Shown: positions 16,726-25,259 of the stretch, piece after piece
Layout: each line of letters opens with the position of its first letter
Numbering within the stretch: position 1 is the stretch's first letter
Source: Bacillota bacterium
GTDB taxonomy: Bacteria; Bacillota; Clostridia; Acetivibrionales; DTU013
Length of the DNA stretch: 64,000 nt
NCBI GenBank assembly: GCA_023412915.1
Contig: JAEZRE010000016.1
Coordinates: 46,316 to 110,315, forward strand
Reading direction: 5' to 3'
Notes under the pieces: model-generated
Seen by the model: the letters and a program-made list of their open reading frames with translations, nothing else
Databases searched by the model: none
What the model was told of the DNA's origin: nothing
Made by a program: the position numbers and the translations under genes

Positions 16726-17319
16726 ATGAAGATATTATTGGTTTCTGACTGTGAAGAGTCATATATATGGGATTATTTCGACCGCGAGCGGTTTTCCGGC
16801 GTAGAGCTCATACTGTCCTGCGGAGATTTGAAGGCCGAGTATCTGTCGTTCCTTGTAACAATGATCAAGGCTCCTCTTTATTATGTCCCCGGCAATCACA
16901 ACGCAAGTTATATTGAACACCCACCCGAGGGCTGCGTCTCCGCCGACAATACCATCCTTACCTTTAACGGCATACGTATACTGGGCCTCGGCGGCTGCAT
17001 GAGCTATAGCCATAAAGAGTATCAGTATACGGAAGAAGCAATGGAAAAAAGGATACGCAAGCTCAGGGGAAAGATACGCAAAAACAAGGGCTTTGACATA
17101 TTTTTAGCCCACGCTCCCGCGCTCGGTCTCGGAGACGGCGGTGACTTAGCTCACACCGGCTTCCGCTGTTTTATCGACTTACTCGACGCCCACTCGCCCA
17201 AATATTTCTTTCACGGACATATGCACCTGAACTACAAAAAACAGGACAGGATCAGAATGTATAAAAACACTACGATAGTGAACGGATACGGCTATTACAT
17301 AATTGACTGTACCTTCTGA
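16726..17319 (+). CDS. Calcineurin-like metallophosphoesterase
   Basis: A 197-residue protein with most motifs of the binuclear metallophosphoesterases: SCGDLKAEY (31-39), PGNHNASY (55-62), a His in FLAHAP and GHMHLNY near residue 165. The first motif, normally DxH, reads SDCEES (residues 7-12), so the usual His is missing. The family cleaves phosphodiesters or phosphomonoesters; the substrate is unknown. GGGGCG precedes the ATG. It stands alone, convergent with the BMP fusion gene. Confidence 0.8.
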   Translation: MKILLVSDCEESYIWDYFDRERFSGVELILSCGDLKAEYLSFLVTMIKAPLYYVPGNHNASYIEHPPEGCVSADNTILTFNGIRILGLGGCMSYSHKEYQYTEEAMEKRIRKLRGKIRKNKGFDIFLAHAPALGLGDGGDLAHTGFRCFIDLLDAHSPKYFFHGHMHLNYKKQDRIRMYKNTTIVNGYGYYIIDCTF

Positions 17320-17367
17320 AGGCCGCCCCTCTCAAAGCTGCCGCGATTCTTTTGAAGTCCGGCATCG

Positions 17368-19275
17368 CTATTCCTTACTGACCTTTGGGAGCTTGCTTTC
17401 CACCGCGTCGACAAACCAATCCATGCCGATGATCTGATCCCTTGTGGCAAACTCATCCTTCTTGACTCTGAGCTGCTTGCCCTGATCGTATATCGGCCCG
17501 GTAAACGGGTTGAACGTCCCGTTGATGATCATGTTTTTGAGAAAATCCAGCAATTTCTGCGTTTCTACAGGCACCAGCCTTCTAGAATAGAAGAAATCTA
17601 CGATACCGGAATCCATGCCCCACCAGAAGTTGACAACCCTCTGGCCGGGTCCGAAGGGCTTCCTGTTAATAAGGCTCCTCAGCATCTTTTCGTAAAAAAT
17701 ACCCCAATTCCAGACAGGAGCCGCTATGTATTCATTGACAACCGCTTCTTCCACCGGATCCTTATGGACTGAGTATACTCCGAATTCCCTGGAAACACCG
17801 CTGTCGGACAGCGTACTGTGATGTGCTATAACGTCGGCACCCTGGGATATCAGTACTTCACTGGCCTTACTGGCCTCTCCCGCATTATCCCAGCCGTTGA
17901 TCCATTCCACCTTAACCCTGGCCTGCGGGTTTACCATCCTTGCGCCCAGCGCAAATGAGTTTATGCCGTTTATGACTTCAGGCACCGGTCTGGTTCCCAC
18001 ATACCCGAGTACGTTTGTCCTGGTGACAGCCCCGGATGCAATGCCGGCAAGGAACCTGGGCTCGTAGATCCTGCCGAAATAGGTATTCACATGCTTGTAC
18101 GAATGCGTTTCGGAACAGGTCAGGAACTTCGTATCCGGGAACTCCAGCGCAGCTTTCAGTGTGGCGTTTATAAAGGCGGGGCTCGTGGCAAACACCACGT
18201 CGTTTCCCTCCTGGGCTAGCCGTTTCATGGTATCGTAAGCTTCTGGAGTCTCGGGGACATTGTCGACAAACGAGGTGCTGATCATATCTCCGAACACCTT
18301 GCTCACGTGCATCCTGCCCATTTCCTGGGAGTATGTCCAACTCGAGGATTTAGTATCCTTTGCATAGACAAAAGCCACCTTGGGCGATCTCTTAGGCATT
18401 ACGAAGGTGGTCAGAGTGGACATGAGATTATCGCCCGCATCGAGAGGCATAGTCTGGATGTCCATGGTCCTGTTGCTACACATCTGTTCGAGCTCTATCA
18501 GGAAGCCTCCGAGTTTTGCCTTGAGCGCCTGTTCATCTATTTCGGAAGGCATCCCGTATATTTTCACATACTCGAGGAATGCGTCTCCCGTCGTTATCGG
18601 CAGCTTCTGCCCGCCAAGCTCCAGGTATACATTCCTGAAAGGCAGGTATATGGAGTTGGCGAAATATTTGTGTTTATCCCTATCCGCCAGCTTGAAATCG
18701 GGAATGAAATTATCCAGGTACCCCAGAAGCTGTTTGAAGGAATTTCTTTTAGAAAACCAGATCACATTTATTCCGGTTTTTTTATAAAAATCGAGGAATT
18801 CATAATAAATTGAAATGTTGTCATCGCTCTCGTCGCGTTTGGGTACAAGCCTTGTAACGTGGCCTGAAAAAGAATAGGCGTCGTAATACTTGAGAACACT
18901 GACTCTTTTGTTTCCCTCTACTGCGTAGAACCAGTTGAGATATTCGTAAACCTTTATTGCGTCCCTTATGCCCTCGTCGATATGCGCAGCGCACAGGTTG
19001 ACCCATTTCGTGGCAAATTCAGTCCTCAGCTTCAGCAGCGGCATGAAATTTGCCGCAAAGGACCTGCTTCTTCCGTAGGTATATGTCCCAACTATTTTTT
19101 TCAGGGGCAGATCCACGATACCGAGATCTATTTCGTAAACGATTTCTATATTTTTGAGGATACCTTCGAGAAAAGGCAGGTAGCCCGTCTGCCCTTTGGA
19201 AATATTTCTTGAGTATTCCTTTAGCCCCAGTTTCCTCGCAGTCAAGTAATGCTTCTCAGCGTCTACGATTTCCAT
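17368..19275 (-). CDS. Cytoplasmic BMP/PnrA-domain protein fused to a ParB-like N-terminal region
   Basis: A 635-residue protein. Residues from about 298 onward form a basic membrane protein (PnrA/Med) ligand-binding fold (PKVAFVYAKD, TYFGRIYEPRFLAGIASG, NGWDNAGEASKASEVLISQGADVIAHHS). PnrA proteins are normally lipoproteins binding nucleosides. This one has no signal peptide or lipobox; instead the first 290 residues hold a soluble domain with EGNKRVSVLKYYD (120-132), reminiscent of ParB/sulfiredoxin-like folds. The ATG at 19275 lies 8 bases after GGGGGG. It is last in an apparent operon with SEC-C, icd, a PDZ protein and a GNAT gene. An intracellular nucleoside sensor is an inference. Confidence 0.7.
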   Translation of the reverse strand: MEIVDAEKHYLTARKLGLKEYSRNISKGQTGYLPFLEGILKNIEIVYEIDLGIVDLPLKKIVGTYTYGRSRSFAANFMPLLKLRTEFATKWVNLCAAHIDEGIRDAIKVYEYLNWFYAVEGNKRVSVLKYYDAYSFSGHVTRLVPKRDESDDNISIYYEFLDFYKKTGINVIWFSKRNSFKQLLGYLDNFIPDFKLADRDKHKYFANSIYLPFRNVYLELGGQKLPITTGDAFLEYVKIYGMPSEIDEQALKAKLGGFLIELEQMCSNRTMDIQTMPLDAGDNLMSTLTTFVMPKRSPKVAFVYAKDTKSSSWTYSQEMGRMHVSKVFGDMISTSFVDNVPETPEAYDTMKRLAQEGNDVVFATSPAFINATLKAALEFPDTKFLTCSETHSYKHVNTYFGRIYEPRFLAGIASGAVTRTNVLGYVGTRPVPEVINGINSFALGARMVNPQARVKVEWINGWDNAGEASKASEVLISQGADVIAHHSTLSDSGVSREFGVYSVHKDPVEEAVVNEYIAAPVWNWGIFYEKMLRSLINRKPFGPGQRVVNFWWGMDSGIVDFFYSRRLVPVETQKLLDFLKNMIINGTFNPFTGPIYDQGKQLRVKKDEFATRDQIIGMDWFVDAVESKLPKVSKE

Positions 19276-19329
19276 TCGGTGCACCCCCCTTGTATATCAA
19301 AAAGCTTCCAAGCCTTTTCCATCGCGTTC

Positions 19330-19836
19330 CTACAGAGCCGGATCGAGTATTTTCTGATAACACACTACGTCAAGCAGCCTGCCGAACTTTTTGCCCACTT
19401 CCCTGAAGCATGCGCATCTGTCATAGCCGGCTTTTGTAAAAAGTCCGATGCTGGCGTCATTTTCTCCGCAGATGACCGCCAGCAGCACGTGAAACCCATT
19501 GTGCGCCGCAATGGCTTCCAGCTTGCCCAGCGCTGAGCTCCCAATGCCTCTCTTTTCGTACCCCGGCTTCAGGTATATTGTTACTTCGGCAGTCTGGTCA
19601 TAGGCCTCTCTTTTTTTGTAATGTGCCAGCAGACAGTAACCGCACAGAGTCTCGCCGTCGTATATGGCAAAGGAGGGGAACCTCCGATCTCCGTCGTTCA
19701 AGATCGTCCTCATCTCGTCTGCGCTTACCTCATGCGTGTGAAAGGTCGCGGTCGAATTCATTACATAATAATTATATATCCCTGCAAGCTCGGGTAAAAG
19801 TCTTTCTTCCACCGGTTTCAAAATATAATCCTGCAT
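19330..19836 (-). CDS. GNAT-family N-acetyltransferase (phosphinothricin acetyltransferase-like)
   Basis: A 168-residue acetyl-CoA-dependent acetyltransferase. The N-terminus (ELAGIYNYYVMNSTATF) and the EVTIYLKPGYEKRGIGSSAL acetyl-CoA pyrophosphate-binding block match the phosphinothricin acetyltransferase-like subgroup. It ends in the KAGYDRCACFREVGKKFGRLLDV block typical of this subgroup. The true substrate is probably an amino acid or small amine. It lies between the PDZ and BMP genes with short gaps. Confidence 0.82.
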   Translation of the reverse strand: MQDYILKPVEERLLPELAGIYNYYVMNSTATFHTHEVSADEMRTILNDGDRRFPSFAIYDGETLCGYCLLAHYKKREAYDQTAEVTIYLKPGYEKRGIGSSALGKLEAIAAHNGFHVLLAVICGENDASIGLFTKAGYDRCACFREVGKKFGRLLDVVCYQKILDPAL

Positions 19837-19875
19837 TTGTACATCTCCCCTTTAGTTGTAATATGCTATATTTCA

Positions 19876-21126
19876 TCAGATGGGCTTATCCATTCCCCGA
19901 AACCTGTTGACTATGTTCTGGAGTATGCTGACTCGTTCGATGTAAGCGGTATTGTACGTGACTTCACGCTCCCTCGGCACGCATACTATCCCGAGAGTAT
20001 TGTATCCGGCCGGATAGCAGTTGTATTCTATATTCCTTACCTTTCCATCCCAGCCGGCCACGTTTATCCAGGTATATGTCGGATACTCCCTGAGGGCTTC
20101 GTTGACGCCCTCTTCCGTCTGTATATCGTGGTTGTTGATACTCAGTATTATGTCTCCTCGTTTTATACCCATAAGCTGCGCATGGCTGTCTGGAAGAACC
20201 TCCATGACTCTGAGGCCGCGCCTTACCGCGCTGTAAAGCGGGACTCCCCTCTTCTCGGACAAGTTCGAGTACAGGCTGATGCCCTCATGAGCAAGGATGC
20301 AGAAAGCGACTCCGAGGTAACCCAGCCATACAGTTTTTATCGAAAGCACTGCAAATACCATTAGTCCGACGCTGTAACAAATTATAAGAAACGCGCTCTG
20401 CTCCGATTTTTTCTCCGGATGCCTGGTTATCGCTATGTCATTCTGACACAGCACAGCAACGAGGCAGTCCAGTCCCAGCACCGTTGCCAAATCCGTAAGC
20501 GGCGGACCTTTGAAAAGCATGGGCCAGCCTGCTGAAAAATCCAGCGAGACCAAGCCTGGCTGCATCAGGTAGGTGAAAAACACCACCGGTATCATCCAGA
20601 ACCTTCTTATCAGGAAGGCGCCCGCTATTTCATCATTCAGCCTTATATAAACAGGCACGCATTCGCCCTTCCTGTTCATCCAGATAAGGATTCCCTCGAC
20701 CAGCTGCAATATAGCTACAAGGAACAAAAGCGAGGGTATGTTGACCTTCGGCATGCCGAATATAAGGCTGAAGACGCCCAAAATACCGGCAGCATAGGAT
20801 ATGCACACGAATCTCAGGTCAAAGAGCAGCAGTACGCACATGATATAGAAAAGGTATCTCACCGTATCCGACTCTATCGTGATTCCGGACGCCACGGTCA
20901 AAAAGCTTGATACAAAGCCGGCAATCAGCCCTGTAAGAATGATCTGTTCGGTGATCTCCTTCAGACTTTTTGCCGGCTTGCCATAAATCACGCTTTGCAG
21001 CTCGGTATACTTCCGGTATTGAGCTCTTATGAACAAAATGACCAGAACGTATAGAAATATGAAAAAATAATTGACAAAAAATGCATTCAGCATTTCTGCC
21101 GCTATAGCACCCGCCATTTGCAGCAT
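19876..21126 (-). CDS. Polytopic membrane protein with C-terminal PDZ domain (MinJ-like)
   Basis: A 416-residue protein with about eight membrane helices in the first 290 residues. A PDZ domain lies at about 300-375 (GVPLYSAVRRGLRVMEVLPD, LMGIKRGDIILSINN). The layout resembles Bacillus MinJ, which links DivIVA to MinD in division-site placement, but PDZ membrane proteins have several roles and no min genes are nearby. GGGGG precedes the ATG. It follows icd by 18 bases and is probably co-transcribed. Confidence 0.7.
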   Translation of the reverse strand: MLQMAGAIAAEMLNAFFVNYFFIFLYVLVILFIRAQYRKYTELQSVIYGKPAKSLKEITEQIILTGLIAGFVSSFLTVASGITIESDTVRYLFYIMCVLLLFDLRFVCISYAAGILGVFSLIFGMPKVNIPSLLFLVAILQLVEGILIWMNRKGECVPVYIRLNDEIAGAFLIRRFWMIPVVFFTYLMQPGLVSLDFSAGWPMLFKGPPLTDLATVLGLDCLVAVLCQNDIAITRHPEKKSEQSAFLIICYSVGLMVFAVLSIKTVWLGYLGVAFCILAHEGISLYSNLSEKRGVPLYSAVRRGLRVMEVLPDSHAQLMGIKRGDIILSINNHDIQTEEGVNEALREYPTYTWINVAGWDGKVRNIEYNCYPAGYNTLGIVCVPREREVTYNTAYIERVSILQNIVNRFRGMDKPI

Positions 21127-21144
21127 AGCCGATCAACCCCCGCA

Positions 21145-22362
21145 CTATTCACTAAGCATCGCATTAAGGCGTTCACGGACTTCATTGAGGAAATCCGTCG
21201 TATTGACGACTTTCTTTTCAGGCAGATCGGAGAGAGCTGCCAGTTCCTTCAGCATTATGCCCTCATTGATAGTCTTGATCGAGGCGGCCTCAAGCGTATC
21301 GGCGAAATCCACAAGCGCCGCGTTTCCGTCCAGTTCGCCCCTTTTCCTGAGCGCGCCGGTCCATGCAAACAAGGTGGCCATTGGATTCGTCGCTGTCTCC
21401 TCACCCTTCAGGTACTTGTAATAATGCCTCGTTACGGTTCCGTGAGCCGCCTCGTATTCGTAGCAGCCCTGGGGCGATACCAATACGGAGGTCATCATTG
21501 CCAGGCTTCCAAAGGCCGTGGCGACCATATCGGACATTACGTCGCCGTCGTAGTTCTTGCACGCCCAGATCATTCCGCCTTCGGAGCGTATGACCCTTGC
21601 CACGGCGTCGTCTATGAGGGTATAAAAGTATTCGATGCCGGCCTCCTTGAATTTAGCCGCGTATTCCTTGTCGAATATCTCCTGGAAAATATCCTTGAAC
21701 CTGTGATCGTATTTTTTGGAGATCGTATCCTTGGTGGCAAACCAGAGATCCTGTTTTACGTCAAGAGCGTAATTGAAGCAGGATCTGGCAAAGCTGGCGA
21801 TGGATTCGTCCACGTTGTGCATCCCCATGATGACGCCGGGGCCTTTGAATTCGAAAACCGTTTCGCTGTGCTTTTCGCCGTCAGCTCCGGTGAAGACGAG
21901 TTCGGCCTTTCCGGGGCCTTCAACCCTGTATTCCACATTTTTATAAACATCACCGTAAGCATGCCTTGCGATGGTTATAGGCTTCTTCCACGTCCTAACG
22001 GAGGGTTTGATGCTGTCGACCACGATAGGGGCTCTGAATACGGTACCGTCAAGTATTGCCCTGATCGTGCCGTTCGGGCTCTTCCACATCTGTTTGAGGT
22101 TGTACTCCTCCACCCTCTGGGCGTTAGGCGTTATTGTGGCGCATTTGACGGCCACGCCGTATTTTTTCGTAGCGTTCGCAGAGTCTATTGTGACCTTGTC
22201 GTCCGTCTCATCTCTGTGTTTCAGCCCAAGGTCGTAATACTCCGTATTCAATTCTATATAAGGCTCCAGCAGTATATCCTTTATCTGCTTCCATATAATC
22301 CTCGTCATTTCGTCCCCGTCCATTTCAACCAGGGGTACGTACATTTTGATTTTTTCAGTCAT
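21145..22362 (-). CDS. icd: NADP-dependent isocitrate dehydrogenase (type II, eukaryote-like)
   Basis: A 405-residue enzyme that oxidises isocitrate to 2-oxoglutarate with NADP. It has PLVEMDGDEMTRIIW at the N-terminus, the substrate loop SPNGTIRAILDGTVFR, the metal-site block YDGDVMSDMVA and the cofactor loop AAHGTVTRHY. These match the homodimeric eukaryote-like class rather than the E. coli class. The ATG at 22362 follows AAAAGGAGTGGG. It lies 17 bases after the SEC-C gene. The link between a TCA-cycle enzyme and its neighbours is not obvious. Confidence 0.93.
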   Translation of the reverse strand: MTEKIKMYVPLVEMDGDEMTRIIWKQIKDILLEPYIELNTEYYDLGLKHRDETDDKVTIDSANATKKYGVAVKCATITPNAQRVEEYNLKQMWKSPNGTIRAILDGTVFRAPIVVDSIKPSVRTWKKPITIARHAYGDVYKNVEYRVEGPGKAELVFTGADGEKHSETVFEFKGPGVIMGMHNVDESIASFARSCFNYALDVKQDLWFATKDTISKKYDHRFKDIFQEIFDKEYAAKFKEAGIEYFYTLIDDAVARVIRSEGGMIWACKNYDGDVMSDMVATAFGSLAMMTSVLVSPQGCYEYEAAHGTVTRHYYKYLKGEETATNPMATLFAWTGALRKRGELDGNAALVDFADTLEAASIKTINEGIMLKELAALSDLPEKKVVNTTDFLNEVRERLNAMLSE

Positions 22363-22379
22363 GCATCCCACTCCTTTTC

Positions 22380-22877
22380 CTATGCCGCGCCGCAGCACTT
22401 TTTGAATTTTTTGCCGCTTCCGCAGGGGCAGGGATCGTTTCTGCCGACCTTACTACTGACAGCCATCTTTGAGAGCTTGAATTCCTTGGTTATCTCATCT
22501 CTCTTTTCCTTTGAGAGAACGTCGTCCCACTCCTTCAGGTTATAAAGCCAGTCGGCCTTTGCTTCATGCATGTTCCAGTACAGCTTTTCCAAATCGATCT
22601 CGAGTGAAAGCTGGCTTTCGTTCTCGAGCGGCCCGAGTTCGACTTCTTTGACAAGGCTGGTATTGATACCATCCAGGAAACCCGCAAATACGGCCGGTTC
22701 CATGCTGAATTTTGTTGCAAGCTCGTCTAGCCTGCCCTCGATTTTGTTCAGGTGATTCTCGAGTATGTACCGATAAATCTGTTTTTCCTTTTCAAGATAG
22801 CCGTTCCAGAATTCATTATATTCGTTCTGGTCTCTATCGGCTTCGGCCATACCTTTCCATTGTTCATAAAGTCCCAT
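22380..22877 (-). CDS. SEC-C motif protein
   Basis: A 165-residue mostly helical, acidic protein ending in a SEC-C zinc-binding motif (GRNDPCPCGSGKKFKKCC, residues 145-162), as at the C-terminus of SecA. The N-terminal 140 residues match no domain I recognise. SEC-C tails bind zinc and may mediate contacts with SecB or ribosome-associated partners. AGGAG lies upstream of the ATG. It is first in the operon leading to icd. Confidence 0.75.
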   Translation of the reverse strand: MGLYEQWKGMAEADRDQNEYNEFWNGYLEKEKQIYRYILENHLNKIEGRLDELATKFSMEPAVFAGFLDGINTSLVKEVELGPLENESQLSLEIDLEKLYWNMHEAKADWLYNLKEWDDVLSKEKRDEITKEFKLSKMAVSSKVGRNDPCPCGSGKKFKKCCGAA

Positions 22878-23076
22878 ATTGCCTACAGCTCCTCATACAG
22901 TATTTTAATAGCTTACGTTACATTACGCTGCTATTATTTACTAATTTTCCAGGATATATTTTCAACTGAGTGTATTATAGCATGAATTGCTTAAAATCAA
23001 AACAAAAAGGACGGGCTTTGATCTTACCGCATCAAACCGCCCGCCCTCATTGCGCTTTATTTATCGTACGTTCAGT

Positions 23077-23664
23077 TTACTTTTTCATTATTTTCCTGAC
23101 GGCAAGCACGACCGGTATTGTAATCAAAACACAAACGACCATTTCGGGTATGCCGTTCGTAAGCGCTACGCCGAATATTGCCGCTGCAGCCGTACTTACA
23201 GGGATATTCTTTGCCGCGGCATACTGAGCCGCATACAGGATATATATCATCCCGAGCACTCCGGCGGTGTTGGTGAATGAGCCGATCGCAGCTGCGATCC
23301 CCGTTTTTACTACGTCATTCTTCAGCGGTATTTTATAGCTGTAATAGGTGGTTACTCCGATAAGCATTCTTGGAAGCACGGACACCAGCGGATTGATAAG
23401 CGCAAAATACAGAATCGACGATGGGTTGGTGAGATTCTGGATGATGCTGAACAGGCCGAAGATAAGTCCTACCGTAACGCCTACTATCGGGCCTTCAAGT
23501 ATGGCTCCGATCACTACCGGGATCTGCATGACAGTCGCTTTTGCCATTGGCAGAGGGATGAACCCGAATCCTGTTGCTCCGAGTACTACCGAGATTGCCG
23601 ACAGCATCCCGATAACGGCGATCTGTCTCGTTCCGAACTTCTTGCTTGCGATACTTTTTTCCAA
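23077..23664 (-). CDS. ECF transporter substrate-binding (S) component
   Basis: A 195-residue membrane protein with about six helices and the N-terminal ECF S-component signature (RQIAVIGMLSAISVVLGATG). It also has GAILEGPIVGVTVGLIFGL and NPLVSVLPRMLIG, as in the PanT/pantothenate-like group. S components bind a vitamin and use a shared EcfAA'T module, which is not in this window. I chose the TTG at 23664, 9 bases after GGGAGG. No known vitamin riboswitch was seen in the 160 bases upstream. The vitamin is uncertain. Confidence 0.72.
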   Translation of the reverse strand: MEKSIASKKFGTRQIAVIGMLSAISVVLGATGFGFIPLPMAKATVMQIPVVIGAILEGPIVGVTVGLIFGLFSIIQNLTNPSSILYFALINPLVSVLPRMLIGVTTYYSYKIPLKNDVVKTGIAAAIGSFTNTAGVLGMIYILYAAQYAAAKNIPVSTAAAAIFGVALTNGIPEMVVCVLITIPVVLAVRKIMKK

Positions 23665-23826
23665 TACAATCAACCTCCCGCTCTCATTCCATCAAGGATA
23701 TGAGTCGTAATAAAATTATTTTGCCAGTACGGTTTCATAAGAATACCGACTTTTTAACATGCTAACACAATTCCAAGAAAATTGCCACACGTTTTTTACT
23801 TTCTTACTGTCCGTATTTTTATTCAT

Positions 23827-23858
23827 AAAAAAGGCGCCTTTTAAACAGCGCCTTTTTT
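23827..23858 (-). terminator. Terminator of fabV
   Basis: A perfect stem AAAAAAGGCGC / GCGCCTTTTTT with a 10-base loop is flanked by T runs on both strands. It lies 29 bases past the fabV stop, ahead of the ECF gene. Confidence 0.85.
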
Positions 23859-23886
23859 TACCGGATATGATATTCAGGATATAGGT

Positions 23887-25074
23887 TTATAGGATACCGG
23901 GAATATCGATATTGACCTCGGTGTCGGCGTCATAGTCGATACCCTCGAAGCCGAAACCGAAAAGCTTGAAGAAATCCTCCCTGTATCCTTTGATATCGGA
24001 AGAGGCTTCAATGTTTTCAGTATTGACCGTTTTCCATAAAGCCGCAACTTCTTTTTGCACGTCCTCTTTCATTTCCAGATCGTCGACGCGTATCCTTCCG
24101 GCTTCGTCCAATGCCGTCGAACCCGAATACAGACGGTCGGCAAAAAGGCGGTACATTTGCTCGATACAGCCTTCGTGCGTCCCTTTTTCCTTCATGACCC
24201 TATATAAAAGCGAAATGTAAAGAGGAACAACGGGGATCGCAGAACTCGACTGGGTAACCAGCGCTTTGTTCACCGAAATGAAAGACCTGCCGCCAAGCTC
24301 TTTGAGCCGTCCGCTAATTGTTTTGGAGGAATGCTCCAGATCCTCTTTTGCCTTACCTATAGTTCCTTCCTTGTAAACCGCATGCGTTATTTCGGGTCCT
24401 ATATAGGAATAAGCGACCGTAGTTGCGCCTTCCGCCAGCACTCCCGCGTTTTGAAGGGCCAGCATCCACATTTCCCAGTCTTCCCCGCCCATAACAGCTA
24501 TCGTTTGTTTTATTTCGTCTTCCGAAGCAGGCTGAATGGTGACCTCCGTCACTTCGCCGCTGTGGAAATCCACCGTTTTATTGGTGTAGGGACTGCCGAT
24601 AGGCTTGATGACCGAGCTGAAGCTCTCACCCGTAACGGGGTGGACACGTCTTGGCGAAGCAAGGCTGTACACTACCATGTCGATTTTGCCCAGGTCTTTC
24701 TTTATCAACTCGATAGTCTGTTCCTTGATCTGGGTTGAAAAAGCGTCGCCGTTGATGAATTTTGAATAAAGTCCTGCCTCCTGCGCAGTCCTGCCGAATG
24801 CAGCCATGTTGTACCAGCCGGCGGTAGCCGTCCTGTTGTCCGAAGCGGGTCTCTCGAAAAACACGCCTATTGTGGCTGCTCCCGCGCCAAACGCCGACGT
24901 TATTATCGAAGCCAACCCGTAGCCCGTAGAAGCGCCTATAACCAGAACCTTTTGCGGTCCATTTATACGTCCCTGTTTCCTTACATATTCTATCTGTTCC
25001 AGTACGTGCTTCCCGCAGCCCTGAGGATGCGCGGTTGTACAAATAAAGCCTCTGGTTTTTGGTTTTACGATCAT
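23887..25074 (-). CDS. fabV: Enoyl-ACP / trans-2-enoyl-CoA reductase FabV
   Basis: A 395-residue NADH-dependent reductase of the FabV/TER family that saturates the 2,3 double bond of enoyl thioesters. The nucleotide-binding region GASTGYGLASIITSAFG is at about residues 48-64. The catalytic Tyr-X8-Lys (YKEGTIGKAK) and the family start VKPKTRGFICTTAHPQGC are intact. FabV enzymes are often insensitive to triclosan. In clostridia the same family also serves butyrate or alcohol pathways, so the substrate (ACP or CoA) is open. AAAGGA precedes the ATG, and a strong terminator follows. Confidence 0.93.
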   Translation of the reverse strand: MIVKPKTRGFICTTAHPQGCGKHVLEQIEYVRKQGRINGPQKVLVIGASTGYGLASIITSAFGAGAATIGVFFERPASDNRTATAGWYNMAAFGRTAQEAGLYSKFINGDAFSTQIKEQTIELIKKDLGKIDMVVYSLASPRRVHPVTGESFSSVIKPIGSPYTNKTVDFHSGEVTEVTIQPASEDEIKQTIAVMGGEDWEMWMLALQNAGVLAEGATTVAYSYIGPEITHAVYKEGTIGKAKEDLEHSSKTISGRLKELGGRSFISVNKALVTQSSSAIPVVPLYISLLYRVMKEKGTHEGCIEQMYRLFADRLYSGSTALDEAGRIRVDDLEMKEDVQKEVAALWKTVNTENIEASSDIKGYREDFFKLFGFGFEGIDYDADTEVNIDIPGIL

Positions 25075-25120
25075 ATCGGTTTCCTTTCACTATGTAATTG
25101 ATGAATTCATATTCTAAAGT

Positions 25121-25258
25121 TTAACCTTTAAACGCCTTCATATCAAGCCTATATATAACAAGACCGTCGTAAGCGATCTCATGACCGGACTTCCTTCCGA
25201 ATTCAACGAGCTTGGAATGGATCGGATTCCCCTCGTGGGAAATATGTGTGACAATCAT
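25121..25258 (-). pseudogene. C-terminal remnant of an MBL-fold hydrolase
   Basis: A 45-residue frame starting at an ATG at 25258 reads VTHISHEGNPIHSKLVEFG and then EIAYDGLVI. This resembles the extreme C-terminus of MBL-fold (beta-lactamase superfamily) hydrolases. The catalytic HxHxDH region is absent. It abuts the stop codon of the nucleotidyltransferase, so the rest of the gene was probably deleted. Confidence 0.5.
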
Positions 25259-25259
25259 T

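Noticed and set aside
21118..22545. 475-codon plus-strand open frame
   Set aside because: It lies antisense to isocitrate dehydrogenase, has no domain or ribosome-binding site, and its composition is that of a shadow frame.
23665..23826. Vitamin riboswitch before the ECF S-component gene
   Set aside because: No thiamine, riboflavin, cobalamin or folate aptamer consensus blocks were found.
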